From an uncultured bacterium (GTDB lineage Bacteria > Bacillota_I > Bacilli_A > RF39 > UBA660), in the NCBI GenBank assembly GCA_947646655.1, contig CANSHI010000001.1:189570-250527 (forward strand): DNA of 60,958 nucleotides, in the 5' to 3' direction. Shown in pieces: positions 43,225-51,642 of the stretch; the first letter of the stretch is position 1, and each line of letters opens with the position of its first letter. The position numbers and the translations under genes are program-made. The notes below the pieces were generated by a model that ran no database searches, was not told where the DNA came from, and saw only the letters and a program-made list of their open reading frames with translations.

Positions 43225-44745
43225 TTATATGCTTTTTTTCAATCTTTCTAAGTATCCAATACATTCTTTCATTGTATTTTTACCAAATTTTTTGTTTAAA
43301 AATGAAATAAATGGATCGATTTCATCACGTATAACAGCAACACTTAATTGGTCGAATTTACGAAGTATTTTTTTTGCTACAAAGTAGTCGATTGCTTCGA
43401 TTTCTTTTCCACCACAAGCGACGTATACAGGTGTGAATACTCCTAATTGTTTCATGATACGATTACCAAACGATATTCTAAAATGTTCTATTACGTAATC
43501 ATCTATTTCGTTTACTTGATCTTCACCTTTTTTAGAAAGTGGATGTTCTTCGATCGCTTCGTTAAATAAATTTTCTAAGTAACTAGCGTTTATATTGACT
43601 GCTGGCTGTTCGCGACATGTGAAGGCCGCTACTTTAGTGTTAATATCGATCGGCATAGCACGGTCATAAACTTTATCGGTAACCATGAATGTTGAGTCGT
43701 CGTTATTAATTGTACCGATGTACCAAAGGTTGCCTGGTAGACGAAGTTTGCCTCGTTCAAGTTTTGCTGGATCTTTTGGCCAAACACTTGGTACTAGATC
43801 GACAAGCCATTCATCTCTAGTAGGCATTTCTAATATAGATAGTAAATCTGCGAAGTAGTATTCGACACGTGCTAAGTTCATCTCATCGAGTATGATCGTA
43901 TGAACGTCGTCGTCGAAGCTTGCCGTATAAATTTCACCGAGTGCGGAAGTTTCGTTAAACTTTTTAGTAAATTCGTTAAAGTATCCTAAGAAGTCTGATT
44001 TGTCTCTCCATGATGGTTCGACGGATGCGACATAAGAATCTTTACTGACGAATTTTCCCCAAGCATAAGCAAGGGATGTTTTACCTGTTCCTGAAATACC
44101 TTGTAAAATAATGAGTTTACCACACGCTAATCCTGCAAAGAATGGTCTTAATATTTCATAATCGTAATAAAGCTTTAATTGTGATGCTGAGAAGCAACGG
44201 AAATCGTCGATCAGTTCTTCAAGTGTGTAAGAGTTATCATACATAGCGGGGTGAAAATCTTTAAATTGTTCATCAAGTTGGACAAGTTTTGGAAATCTGA
44301 TACCAGCTTGTGCTGGATCTTCTTCTTCGTTTGTGTTAGAGTCCTCTTCCTCTTCGTTAGGATTAAGTCCCAATTGAGATACTTTCATGGCCATGAGTTC
44401 GTCTTTTTCTTTCATAAGTTTTCTTACTTGATCGTTAAGACTGGCTATTTCTTCCAAAAGTTCATCCTTACTCATGTTATTATTGGTCTTTCTAATCATC
44501 TTTCTTATGAATAAGAAAATTAAGAATAGAATGACTAAGATTATGATAACAAAAATTGTTATCGATAAGAAGACTAGAAATTTTTCTCCTCCACTGAAAC
44601 TGTCTCTGTAAGAAGAGATAATTTTTCCATATTCTCCAAAGTTGAACATTTTTACTATACCCGATGTTAAACCTTTAAAAATCATTCCTAGTCCACTAAA
44701 GAAGACTGATATAAATTCGTAAAAAAATCTAATAAATGTGTTCAT
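43225..44745 (-). CDS. Membrane-anchored McrB-like AAA+ ATPase
   Basis: 506 residues. A membrane segment (about 55-82, with a weaker hydrophobic stretch at 5-25) and a coiled coil (about 92-120) precede the AAA+ core. Walker A GISGTGKTS is at about 216-224. The McrB-clade Walker B/sensor region is TIILDEMNLARVEYYFADLL near 283-302, followed by YIGTINNDDSTF and KVYDRAMPIDI (arginine-finger region). McrB proteins are cytoplasmic GTPases of restriction systems; this one has a membrane anchor and sits between SipW genes. It starts one base after the previous stop. Confidence 0.88.
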   Translation of the reverse strand: MNTFIRFFYEFISVFFSGLGMIFKGLTSGIVKMFNFGEYGKIISSYRDSFSGGEKFLVFLSITIFVIIILVILFLIFLFIRKMIRKTNNNMSKDELLEEIASLNDQVRKLMKEKDELMAMKVSQLGLNPNEEEEDSNTNEEEDPAQAGIRFPKLVQLDEQFKDFHPAMYDNSYTLEELIDDFRCFSASQLKLYYDYEILRPFFAGLACGKLIILQGISGTGKTSLAYAWGKFVSKDSYVASVEPSWRDKSDFLGYFNEFTKKFNETSALGEIYTASFDDDVHTIILDEMNLARVEYYFADLLSILEMPTRDEWLVDLVPSVWPKDPAKLERGKLRLPGNLWYIGTINNDDSTFMVTDKVYDRAMPIDINTKVAAFTCREQPAVNINASYLENLFNEAIEEHPLSKKGEDQVNEIDDYVIEHFRISFGNRIMKQLGVFTPVYVACGGKEIEAIDYFVAKKILRKFDQLSVAVIRDEIDPFISFLNKKFGKNTMKECIGYLERLKKSI

Positions 44746-44746
44746 A

Positions 44747-46876
44747 CTACTCTACTCCCCAAAAGCTACCTACTTTTGCTTCTACATCATCAGTAATTAC
44801 ACGCGTTTGTGCATTTTCTGAAAGAACGCTTAACATAGCTTTTTTTTCTTTAGTTTTTCTATCTATAAATATTTTACTCATAAGTTCCATAACTCCCATA
44901 TCTTTTGATTTGATTTTTTCTGTTTTACTCATATCGACTGCAAACTTATAGCCTTCTTTAATTAAACTTCTTATCACTTTAGAGTTTTTAGATAACTCAT
45001 CGTATTGAACGAGAATCATTAAACAAGTTTTAGCATATTCATCTTCGAACTTATCGAAAAGCGCTGATAATTTATTAGCTTTAGCGTATAAGCTTTCAGG
45101 AATATAGAAGAGATATTTTTGATTAAAGTTACAAGTCATCATATCGTTTAAAATATTTGCCGATAACAATGTGATCAAAACAGCTATTTTATCTTCTGCG
45201 ATTACGCCTTCTTGGTAAGTTTTATCGACGATGTAATCACTGTAAACTTTTGAAAAGGCAATGTTATGTTCGAGGTAAACACCAGTTATATTTTTAGCGA
45301 TAGGATTAGTCACTAGTTTGAATGTGTTAGTATCCAATTTTTCTATCGATGTTTTAACGTAAGATTGGTGTGTTTTTTGAATGAGTAAAATGTCGTTTAT
45401 AAGTGTTGTCAAAATTGGCCCTTCAAAGTACTCGTCTTTCATAAGTTTAAGAATTTTAGCTTTATAATTTTCTCTTTTACTGCGTATTCCTTCTTCTACA
45501 AGAAAAGCTTGTTCTAAGTAAATTATTAAAGTAAATACACCTTTTAACTTTTCGACTTTGTCGGCATATTTTTTATCGCTTCCTTTATAGCTTTTTATCA
45601 TTTCTTCTGCTTTTTCTTCGAGAGCCATATTGACTTTTGTCGTCATGTTTTTTTTGTTATATTCTACATTTATGTTACCGCAGTAGTTGTAGTATTTGGC
45701 ATCTATGTAAGATTTGATAAAGATGTTTTTGATAGTTGTCATGTTAGTTTTATTTTTTTCATCTTTTAAGATAGCATCAATTATTTCAGATAATTCATCC
45801 TCTTTAATGAACATTACTTTTTCTATGATATTTTTAAACTTTTTTCTTTTTTTCGCGATTATATCTAGTTCTTTAGTAATCTCTTCTTGTGGTTCTTCTT
45901 TTTCTGCTTTTTTATTTTTAGGAGATTTATCTTCTTTCTTTTTATTTTTTTCTTTTTTACTATCTTTTTTATCTTCAGCACTTTGTATTTCTTTTGGCGA
46001 AATTTGGACGGTTGGTTCAATTAAATCATCTTCTACAACTGAAATCATTCTAAAGTACATCGTTTTGTCTAAATCGTCTTCTGATGAGCTAATATTTTCC
46101 ATATTAGAGTCATCGATTGTTACAGTATCTTCTGCTTCAATTGTTTCTATAATAACTGGTTCTTCGATTTTTTCTTGTATATCAGCATCCTGTTCGTTTT
46201 GAAAGCTTTCGATATATTTGTTATCTATTTTTGTTTCGTAGTCTTCTATTCTACTAGATATAATTTCTTGATTGTTATTAGATGAATCGACTGTATCTTT
46301 TTTTCTATGGATTAGACTTTTTATTTTTTCAAATATTTTCATTTTTTTATCAACTTCTTTTATTTCATTATTTTTTCTTTTACGGTCTTTGAACACGAGC
46401 GAGATAAAGTAAAGGGTTATGATTAGGGCGATTAGAACACCAGGGTTCATAAGGGTATTTCGTAGTAGCCCGATTTTTGGCAATGTTTTAATAACTTTAC
46501 CTACTATTTGTTCTCTACTGATAGGATCATCTTTAGCATTATTAGCATCTCCTTTTGTAACGTATGTGCCTTTGTATGCTTCGATGATACGGTGTGTTAT
46601 AAATTCGCCATTTTGTTCGAATGTTACGATATCGTTAGTATTAAATTCGTTTGCCATTTTTACTATTACGCAGTCTCCAGTTTGAATGGCTGGCTCCATA
46701 CTGCCTGTTTGTACTTCGAATATAGAGAATCCAAAAAATGTTGCATAGCTATTTTTTAGAAGAGTAACTTGTATGTTAGTAAAAATACTTATAAGCAGTA
46801 TGATGAAAAATATTGTTATAAAAACATTTAATATCCAATTTACTATTTTTTTAATTATACTACTCGATTCTGACAT
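44747..46876 (-). CDS. SipW-type signal peptidase fused to a large cytoplasmic domain
   Basis: 709 residues. Residues 1-165 form a complete SipW-type peptidase: a first membrane segment (11-33), TGSMEPAIQTGD with Ser 59, FITHRIIEA with His 95, KGDANNAKDD with Asp 110, and a second membrane segment (137-161). A long Lys/Glu-rich linker (about 165-345) leads to a helical C-terminal domain of about 360 residues that matches nothing I recognise. Signal peptidases normally end soon after the second membrane segment, so this is a rare fusion. The C-terminal part would lie in the cytosol beside the AAA+ protein encoded next. Confidence 0.85.
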   Translation of the reverse strand: MSESSSIIKKIVNWILNVFITIFFIILLISIFTNIQVTLLKNSYATFFGFSIFEVQTGSMEPAIQTGDCVIVKMANEFNTNDIVTFEQNGEFITHRIIEAYKGTYVTKGDANNAKDDPISREQIVGKVIKTLPKIGLLRNTLMNPGVLIALIITLYFISLVFKDRKRKNNEIKEVDKKMKIFEKIKSLIHRKKDTVDSSNNNQEIISSRIEDYETKIDNKYIESFQNEQDADIQEKIEEPVIIETIEAEDTVTIDDSNMENISSSEDDLDKTMYFRMISVVEDDLIEPTVQISPKEIQSAEDKKDSKKEKNKKKEDKSPKNKKAEKEEPQEEITKELDIIAKKRKKFKNIIEKVMFIKEDELSEIIDAILKDEKNKTNMTTIKNIFIKSYIDAKYYNYCGNINVEYNKKNMTTKVNMALEEKAEEMIKSYKGSDKKYADKVEKLKGVFTLIIYLEQAFLVEEGIRSKRENYKAKILKLMKDEYFEGPILTTLINDILLIQKTHQSYVKTSIEKLDTNTFKLVTNPIAKNITGVYLEHNIAFSKVYSDYIVDKTYQEGVIAEDKIAVLITLLSANILNDMMTCNFNQKYLFYIPESLYAKANKLSALFDKFEDEYAKTCLMILVQYDELSKNSKVIRSLIKEGYKFAVDMSKTEKIKSKDMGVMELMSKIFIDRKTKEKKAMLSVLSENAQTRVITDDVEAKVGSFWGVE

Positions 46877-46918
46877 GACAACCCACTCCTATTATTTATA
46901 GTTCTTCTACTATAGTCA

Positions 46919-46947
46919 ATTTTATCATATTCGACATTGTTTGACAA
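46919..46947 (-). promoter_or_regulatory. Promoter of the five-gene SipW/AAA+ unit
   Basis: TTGTCA (46947-46942), 17-base spacer, TAAAAT (46924-46919) on the minus strand; the leader is about 35 bases and has AGGAG before the ATG. Confidence 0.7.
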
Positions 46948-46986
46948 TCTTTTTGATAGGTTTTAAAAAAATTTTTAATAAAAAAA

Positions 46987-46999
46987 GGAAATAAATTCC
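46987..46999 (-). terminator. Terminator of the DUF3592-like gene
   Basis: On the minus strand GGAAT, loop TTA, TTTCC with a following T7 run. Confidence 0.6.
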
Positions 47000-47013
47000 A
47001 TATTAAATTTTTA

Positions 47014-47493
47014 TTATATTTTTAAAAATATTTTGATAATTAATGCGACTGATAATTTGATTATTCCTATCGTTAAAAATAGTATTCCTAAAATTTTGGC
47101 TACTTTAAAAGCAGAATTGATATTGTCTTCTTTAACAAGACTTTCGGCACAGTTTAATGGGTTATAAATGATTTCTTTTTTCTGTCCTATTAAAGAATCA
47201 ACTTTTTCCTCTTTGGTTTCTCCAAAATAAGGCTGAATGCCTACTCTGCCTAGAACTTCATATTTGTTTTCATTTACAAAATATTCATAAACAGGAAAAT
47301 AAACTATATCATAATCTTCTGTACCAGCCACTTTATCTTGTCTATATTTTCTCATTTCAAATCTTGTTATAGTTCCAACGGTGACTGCTGTGCATCTTTT
47401 CTTTTCTTCCATGTAGCTTTTTTTTCCATATTTTGAAAAAAGCAGAGCGATTATTCCAATCAATATTTCAAAAACACCTAATATTAAAAGCAT
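47014..47493 (-). CDS. DUF3592-like membrane protein
   Basis: 159 residues. A membrane segment at 2-20, a beta-type loop domain (CTAVTVGTITRFEMRKYRQ, then FPVYEYFVNENKYE, YNPLNCAES), and a C-terminal membrane segment (about 128-152). This matches the DUF3592 pattern (two membrane helices flanking a small beta domain). Function unknown. Shine-Dalgarno AGAGGAGG. It stands between the SipW/AAA+ unit and the tandem surface genes but has its own signals. Confidence 0.72.
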   Translation of the reverse strand: MLLILGVFEILIGIIALLFSKYGKKSYMEEKKRCTAVTVGTITRFEMRKYRQDKVAGTEDYDIVYFPVYEYFVNENKYEVLGRVGIQPYFGETKEEKVDSLIGQKKEIIYNPLNCAESLVKEDNINSAFKVAKILGILFLTIGIIKLSVALIIKIFLKI

Positions 47494-47599
47494 TTTTATA
47501 CCTCCTCTATTTCACAAAAAATTATATCATAATTTTATTGTAGTTTAAATCAATTTGATATAAAAAATGCTTTATTGCTTTTAAAAGAGCGTAAAAGTT

Positions 47600-49177
47600 T
47601 TATGGTTCTAAGTTTTCTTCTCTAAATGGATCATTCATCGTTCCATTTCCGATTAAGGTTTTTACATAGTTGGATGTTAAGGATATAACAGGAACTATGC
47701 CCTCTTTAAATGAAACTGTATCGTTTATAAGTTGGCCAGTTTCTGAGACATAAAAGACATTTGCTAATCCACCAGCATAATATGAAGTTGGTGACATTGT
47801 CCAAAATTTATGCTTACCTTTTTTCAAAAAATAATTATTATTTGATAATTCCCATTTCCCACTGCCTACTAGAACTACTTCATCACCAGTTAATAACCCT
47901 ACTTTTTCCTGTAATTGTCCATTTCCGTTTATTACATCATTTTTTGTAAAAGCATCGTTTTTATTTGTACATTTAATCTTGGGTGATGGATCTTCTATCG
48001 CGACCAAATTTTCACCGTGTCTATATCTTGATATAGTAGCGTATAAAGTTATATTTTTTCCATATCCTTTTTCCGTATTGGTACTCGAACCGATTAAAGA
48101 TTTAGGAGGAATATACCGGTCATTACAAAATATATTGTCGCTTACATATGAATCAAAGCCTTTATCTGTTATGTTAGTCTTATACCAATTTTCTAACAAA
48201 GTTTTAATAGTAGAATTTTCTAAATTTGTTTGAGCTTGTTCTTTTGAGGTGCTTTCAGCAGTTCCAGAAGGACCATACATATATCCTACATATTTTGCAT
48301 CACCTGCGTTATTATTAAAAGAAGCATTTGTCAAAGCAAATCTATCCTCACTATCTTCTCCATTTGGATGAGGACTGGTTCCATCAAATAAAATACGCAG
48401 TGAGCCATCACCATTTATTCTTACAATTCTCCAGTAAAATCCTGCAAATTTGATGTAGTTATCTTCTGTAGCACCTCTATAATAATAACTCGTTCCATAG
48501 TCATCTTCTATGGTATACAATCCGTCTTTAGTCTCATCAGAAGTGGCTGCACTTCCAAAACTTGGACTGCCCTCTTTTGCAGTCTTACCTAATTTAGCTA
48601 AAGTCTTTTCAGCTGGTGTTGGATCTTTTAGTATTCCTTCAGTTATTTTAAATTGTGTCTCTAACTTGGCTTGTAAATCCGCTGTCTGATCAAAGTCTGT
48701 ATAGTTTAATTGAATAATCAGTTTATAATATTTTTTTACTCCTGCTGGAATTGTTATTCCACTGGCTAATACCCCGTCTTCTGCTTCATTGGTCACAGGA
48801 ATATTTTTATTTGAAACTATTTCTGTATACTCACTATCTTCTGTATCAGATTCTAAGAAAGTATAAGTCATAGATCCTTCTAAATAAGTATTTATTAAAT
48901 TCATCCAACTTACACTTAATGTACCTTCTTTTGTTCCAGTATTTTCTATTGTAAAAGTTTTCTCTGCACTTTCTCCAAAATTTAATTCTGCATTAAAGCC
49001 ATTATTACCATCACTAAAAGTAAGCGCCATTGTTCCTGTCTCTACTGTCACTTCCTGATTTTTATTTTGTCCTACTTGACCTATGAAGAAAGCGTAAGAT
49101 CCCAAAATTCCTACTAAAACTAGAGCACAGATCATTATTGTTATAAATACTTTATTTCTTATACTTTTATTTTTCAT
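47600..49177 (-). CDS. Secreted TasA-like/FYWRII surface protein, tandem copy 1
   Basis: 525 residues. Membrane segment (about 11-30), SYAFFIGQVGQNKNQEVTVE and NFGESAEKTFTIENTGT as in the 401-1954 paralogue, a TasA-like half, then YYYRGATEDNYIKFAGFYWR, LRILFDGTSPH, FWTMSPTSYYAGG and NGTMNDPF. It follows tandem copy 2 by 13 bases and shares an exact 81-base segment with it. It has no promoter of its own in the gap, so it is probably read from the G10 promoter at 50796-50826. Confidence 0.82.
   Translation of the reverse strand: MKNKSIRNKVFITIMICALVLVGILGSYAFFIGQVGQNKNQEVTVETGTMALTFSDGNNGFNAELNFGESAEKTFTIENTGTKEGTLSVSWMNLINTYLEGSMTYTFLESDTEDSEYTEIVSNKNIPVTNEAEDGVLASGITIPAGVKKYYKLIIQLNYTDFDQTADLQAKLETQFKITEGILKDPTPAEKTLAKLGKTAKEGSPSFGSAATSDETKDGLYTIEDDYGTSYYYRGATEDNYIKFAGFYWRIVRINGDGSLRILFDGTSPHPNGEDSEDRFALTNASFNNNAGDAKYVGYMYGPSGTAESTSKEQAQTNLENSTIKTLLENWYKTNITDKGFDSYVSDNIFCNDRYIPPKSLIGSSTNTEKGYGKNITLYATISRYRHGENLVAIEDPSPKIKCTNKNDAFTKNDVINGNGQLQEKVGLLTGDEVVLVGSGKWELSNNNYFLKKGKHKFWTMSPTSYYAGGLANVFYVSETGQLINDTVSFKEGIVPVISLTSNYVKTLIGNGTMNDPFREENLEP
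49016..49096 (-). repeat. Long exact direct repeat, copy 1
   Basis: Identical to 50595-50675 over 81 bases, in the N-terminal coding region of the tandem surface genes. Flanking sequence has only scattered differences. Confidence 0.85.
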
Positions 49178-49190
49178 TCCTTTAATCCTC

Positions 49191-50759
49191 CTACGGTTCT
49201 AACTCTTCTTCTCTATATGGATTATTCATAGTACCATCGCCTATTAGAGTACTTACGTATTCAGCACTTAAGTTTATGACGGGAACTGCATTGGTTTGGA
49301 TATACGCAAGACCGTAGCTTAAAGAGCCATCGGTACTGACGCGAAACACACGTGCATATTGACCATCAAAAAATGAAGGTGAGAGCGACCAGTATTCGAA
49401 TCCTTTGTAAAGGTAATAATTTTTATTAACAGTTCCATATTTTCCACTTCCTGCAGTTACTATCTCATCTGCTGTTATCAGCCCTACTTTTTGTTCTAAT
49501 CTTCCATTTCCTAACTCTGTATCTTCCTTTGTAAAAGTGTCGTTTTTTTGGCTACATGTGAATATTGGCGTTGGATTGAATCCATTTGTGTTTTCGTGAA
49601 ATAGTCTTGCATATCCTCCATATGCAGTTTTATTTTTTCCATATCCTAATCCTGTATCACTGCCATAACCCGTTTCAGCCTTTCCTGGCGCTCTCCTATC
49701 ATTGCAAAATATGTTGTCACTTATATATCCGTCATAACCTTTATCTACTATATTTGTTTTATACCAATTCTCTATTGCCACTTTTATATTTGAATTTGCT
49801 GTATTCGTTTGAGCTTCTTCTTTATTTGTGCTTTCCCCTGATCCATTTGGACCATACATATATCCTAAATATTTGGCATCATAGTAGTTCGCATTATATA
49901 CTTGATTTGTTAGCGCTAGTCTATTCCTATTACTCGTTCCATTTGCATGAGCCTGTGTTCCGTCATATATTATTCTTAAACTGCCATCTCCATTAATCCT
50001 TATTATTCTCCAATAAAATCCAGCAAATTTGACATAATTATCTTCTACAGCTCCTCTATAATAGTAACTTATTCCATAATCGTCTTCCATTACATATAGT
50101 CCGTCAGCTGTCTCATCTGTTATTGCAGGTTCTGCAAATGATAGGTTTCCATCTTTAACAGTCTTTCCTAATTTTGCTAAAGTTGTTTCTGCTGGTGTTG
50201 GATCTTTTAATACTCCTTCAGTTATTTTAAATTGTGTTTCTAACTTAGCTTGTAGATCTTCTGTCTGATCGAAGTCTGTGTTGTTTAATGTTATTATGAG
50301 TTTGTAATATTTTTTTACTCCAGCAGGAATTGTTATTCCACTTGCTAATACTTTATCCTCTGCTTCTTCTGTTACAGGTACATTTTTATTTGAAACTATT
50401 TCTATATATTCTCCATCTTCTGTATCAGACTCTAAGAAAGTATAAGTCATAGATCCTTCTAAATAATTGTTTAACAAGTTCATCCAACTTACACTTACTA
50501 TGCCTTCTTTTGTTCCAGTATTTTCTATTGTAAATGTTTTCTCTGCACTTTCTCCAAAGTTTAATTCTTTATTAAACCCATTATTACCATCACTGAAAGT
50601 AAGCGCCATTGTTCCTGTCTCTACTGTCACTTCCTGATTTTTATTTTGTCCTACTTGACCTATGAAGAAAGCGTATGATCCTAGAAAACCTACTAACATT
50701 AGGGAACATACTATAATTCCAATTACTATTCCTTTTCTTATATTTTTACTTTTTTCCAT
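49191..50759 (-). CDS. Secreted TasA-like/FYWRII surface protein, tandem copy 2
   Basis: 522 residues with the same plan as copy 1: membrane segment (about 10-29), SYAFFIGQVGQNKNQ, NFGESAEKTFTIENTGT, then YYYRGAVEDNYVKFAGFYWR, YWSLSPSFFDGQ and VPVINLSAEY. The N-terminal 200 residues are nearly identical in the two copies; the C-terminal domain is clearly diverged. First gene behind the G10 promoter. A plausible ligand-binding or antigenic surface with varied tail. Confidence 0.82.
   Translation of the reverse strand: MEKSKNIRKGIVIGIIVCSLMLVGFLGSYAFFIGQVGQNKNQEVTVETGTMALTFSDGNNGFNKELNFGESAEKTFTIENTGTKEGIVSVSWMNLLNNYLEGSMTYTFLESDTEDGEYIEIVSNKNVPVTEEAEDKVLASGITIPAGVKKYYKLIITLNNTDFDQTEDLQAKLETQFKITEGVLKDPTPAETTLAKLGKTVKDGNLSFAEPAITDETADGLYVMEDDYGISYYYRGAVEDNYVKFAGFYWRIIRINGDGSLRIIYDGTQAHANGTSNRNRLALTNQVYNANYYDAKYLGYMYGPNGSGESTNKEEAQTNTANSNIKVAIENWYKTNIVDKGYDGYISDNIFCNDRRAPGKAETGYGSDTGLGYGKNKTAYGGYARLFHENTNGFNPTPIFTCSQKNDTFTKEDTELGNGRLEQKVGLITADEIVTAGSGKYGTVNKNYYLYKGFEYWSLSPSFFDGQYARVFRVSTDGSLSYGLAYIQTNAVPVINLSAEYVSTLIGDGTMNNPYREEELEP
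50595..50675 (-). repeat. Long exact direct repeat, copy 2
   Basis: Identical to 49016-49096 over 81 bases. Recombination between the two would fuse the genes with loss of 1579 bases. Confidence 0.85.
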
Positions 50760-50795
50760 TTTTGTTTAACATTCCCTTCAGTTTATCCTAAGTCC

Positions 50796-50826
50796 ATTGT
50801 AACACCCCCCCCCCGAGAGTTGTCAA
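50796..50826 (-). promoter_or_regulatory. Promoter with a G10 tract between -35 and -10 (candidate phase-variable)
   Basis: On the minus strand TTGACA (50826-50821), 19-base spacer with ten consecutive G (50814-50805), TACAAT (50801-50796). Outside the tract it differs from the promoter at 23244-23274 at only two of 31 positions. It precedes the tandem surface genes. Confidence 0.8.
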
Positions 50827-50999
50827 TGATTCTTTTAATAGCCAAAACTAACATCTAATCATACTTAATCTTTCATATACTCTAGATTCGTTATATTCTA
50901 TACAAAATTATATACGTATTACGTATATTTTTCAAGACAATTATGCATATATTTTAGTATAGCATTTAATAATCTAAAATCTTGTCGAAAAATAAAAAG

Positions 51000-51018
51000 C
51001 TATAGCTTAAAACTATAG
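51000..51018 (-). terminator. Terminator of the signal-peptidase-like gene
   Basis: On the minus strand CTATAG, loop TTTTAAG, CTATAG then CTTTTTATTTTT, just after the stop at 51020. Confidence 0.7.
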
Positions 51019-51019
51019 A

Positions 51020-51538
51020 CTAATTTTCATCTTTACCATATTTAATTTCAACTATGAGAGCAAAAATTTGGTAAATAAACAATAAGAAACAAGGTACTAA
51101 TATTATAAATAGGAATCCCCATTTCGATTCGATGAATGCAAGAAATGAGCCAATTTTAGCATAAGTCTTTGTCGGTTTTCCTATTATAAACTCTTCTGAA
51201 TAAGTATCACCATTTTCAAATGCTATTGCTTTCTCTGCTTCATAAACTTCTCCAACTTTACCGATTTCGATATGTGCTTCTTTTTTTTCTACCTTATAAG
51301 TAAATATTGTGTCGCCTTCATTAAAGTCTTTAAGATCTGTTTTTTCTACTAAAACAACTTCACCTTTATTATAGCCTTCAAAGCTGACTTTCTCTTTTAA
51401 AATGACAATTGAAGTTTCTCCAAATTCTGTGACACCGTAGTCATTAAAATTGAGAAGTAAAACTGTCATCAATAAGGCGAAGGCAAAATATATAAAACAT
51501 ACAACCGTTATTATTATATTTTTTACTTTATCAAACAT
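51020..51538 (-). CDS. Signal-peptidase-like protein lacking the catalytic serine
   Basis: 172 residues. Membrane segment at 7-29, a beta domain, and a C-terminal membrane segment (about 143-165). The layout follows the SipW proteins here: GVTEFGETSIVILKEKVSFE stands where GSM should be, then YNKGEVVLVEKTDLKDFNEG (the V-x-GDVV equivalent) and IIGKPTKTYAKIGSFLAFI (as GKV..PKIG in the peptidases). No SGSM box and no His dyad is present. Probably an inactive homologue that binds precursors or partners. Shine-Dalgarno GGAGG. Confidence 0.65.
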   Translation of the reverse strand: MFDKVKNIIITVVCFIYFAFALLMTVLLLNFNDYGVTEFGETSIVILKEKVSFEGYNKGEVVLVEKTDLKDFNEGDTIFTYKVEKKEAHIEIGKVGEVYEAEKAIAFENGDTYSEEFIIGKPTKTYAKIGSFLAFIESKWGFLFIILVPCFLLFIYQIFALIVEIKYGKDEN

Positions 51539-51609
51539 CTTCTATAACCTCCATACTTCCTTTACTATACCAATGATAGCATACTTATTTATAAATAGCA
51601 AATAAAAAA

Positions 51610-51642
51610 ATAGAAGGTAATTTACTAATTGCACTCTTCTAT
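51610..51642 (-). terminator. Terminator of the GLUG-protein operon
   Basis: On the minus strand ATAGAAG, loop that includes the TAG stop, CTTCTAT and a T7 run. Confidence 0.6.

Noticed and set aside
42081..44745. An McrBC restriction system
   Set aside because: The AAA+ protein has a membrane anchor, no nuclease motif is seen in the partner, and the pair is locked into a SipW operon.
49586..49996. Plus-strand open frames inside the surface genes
   Set aside because: They are antisense shadows with biased composition and no ribosome-binding sites.
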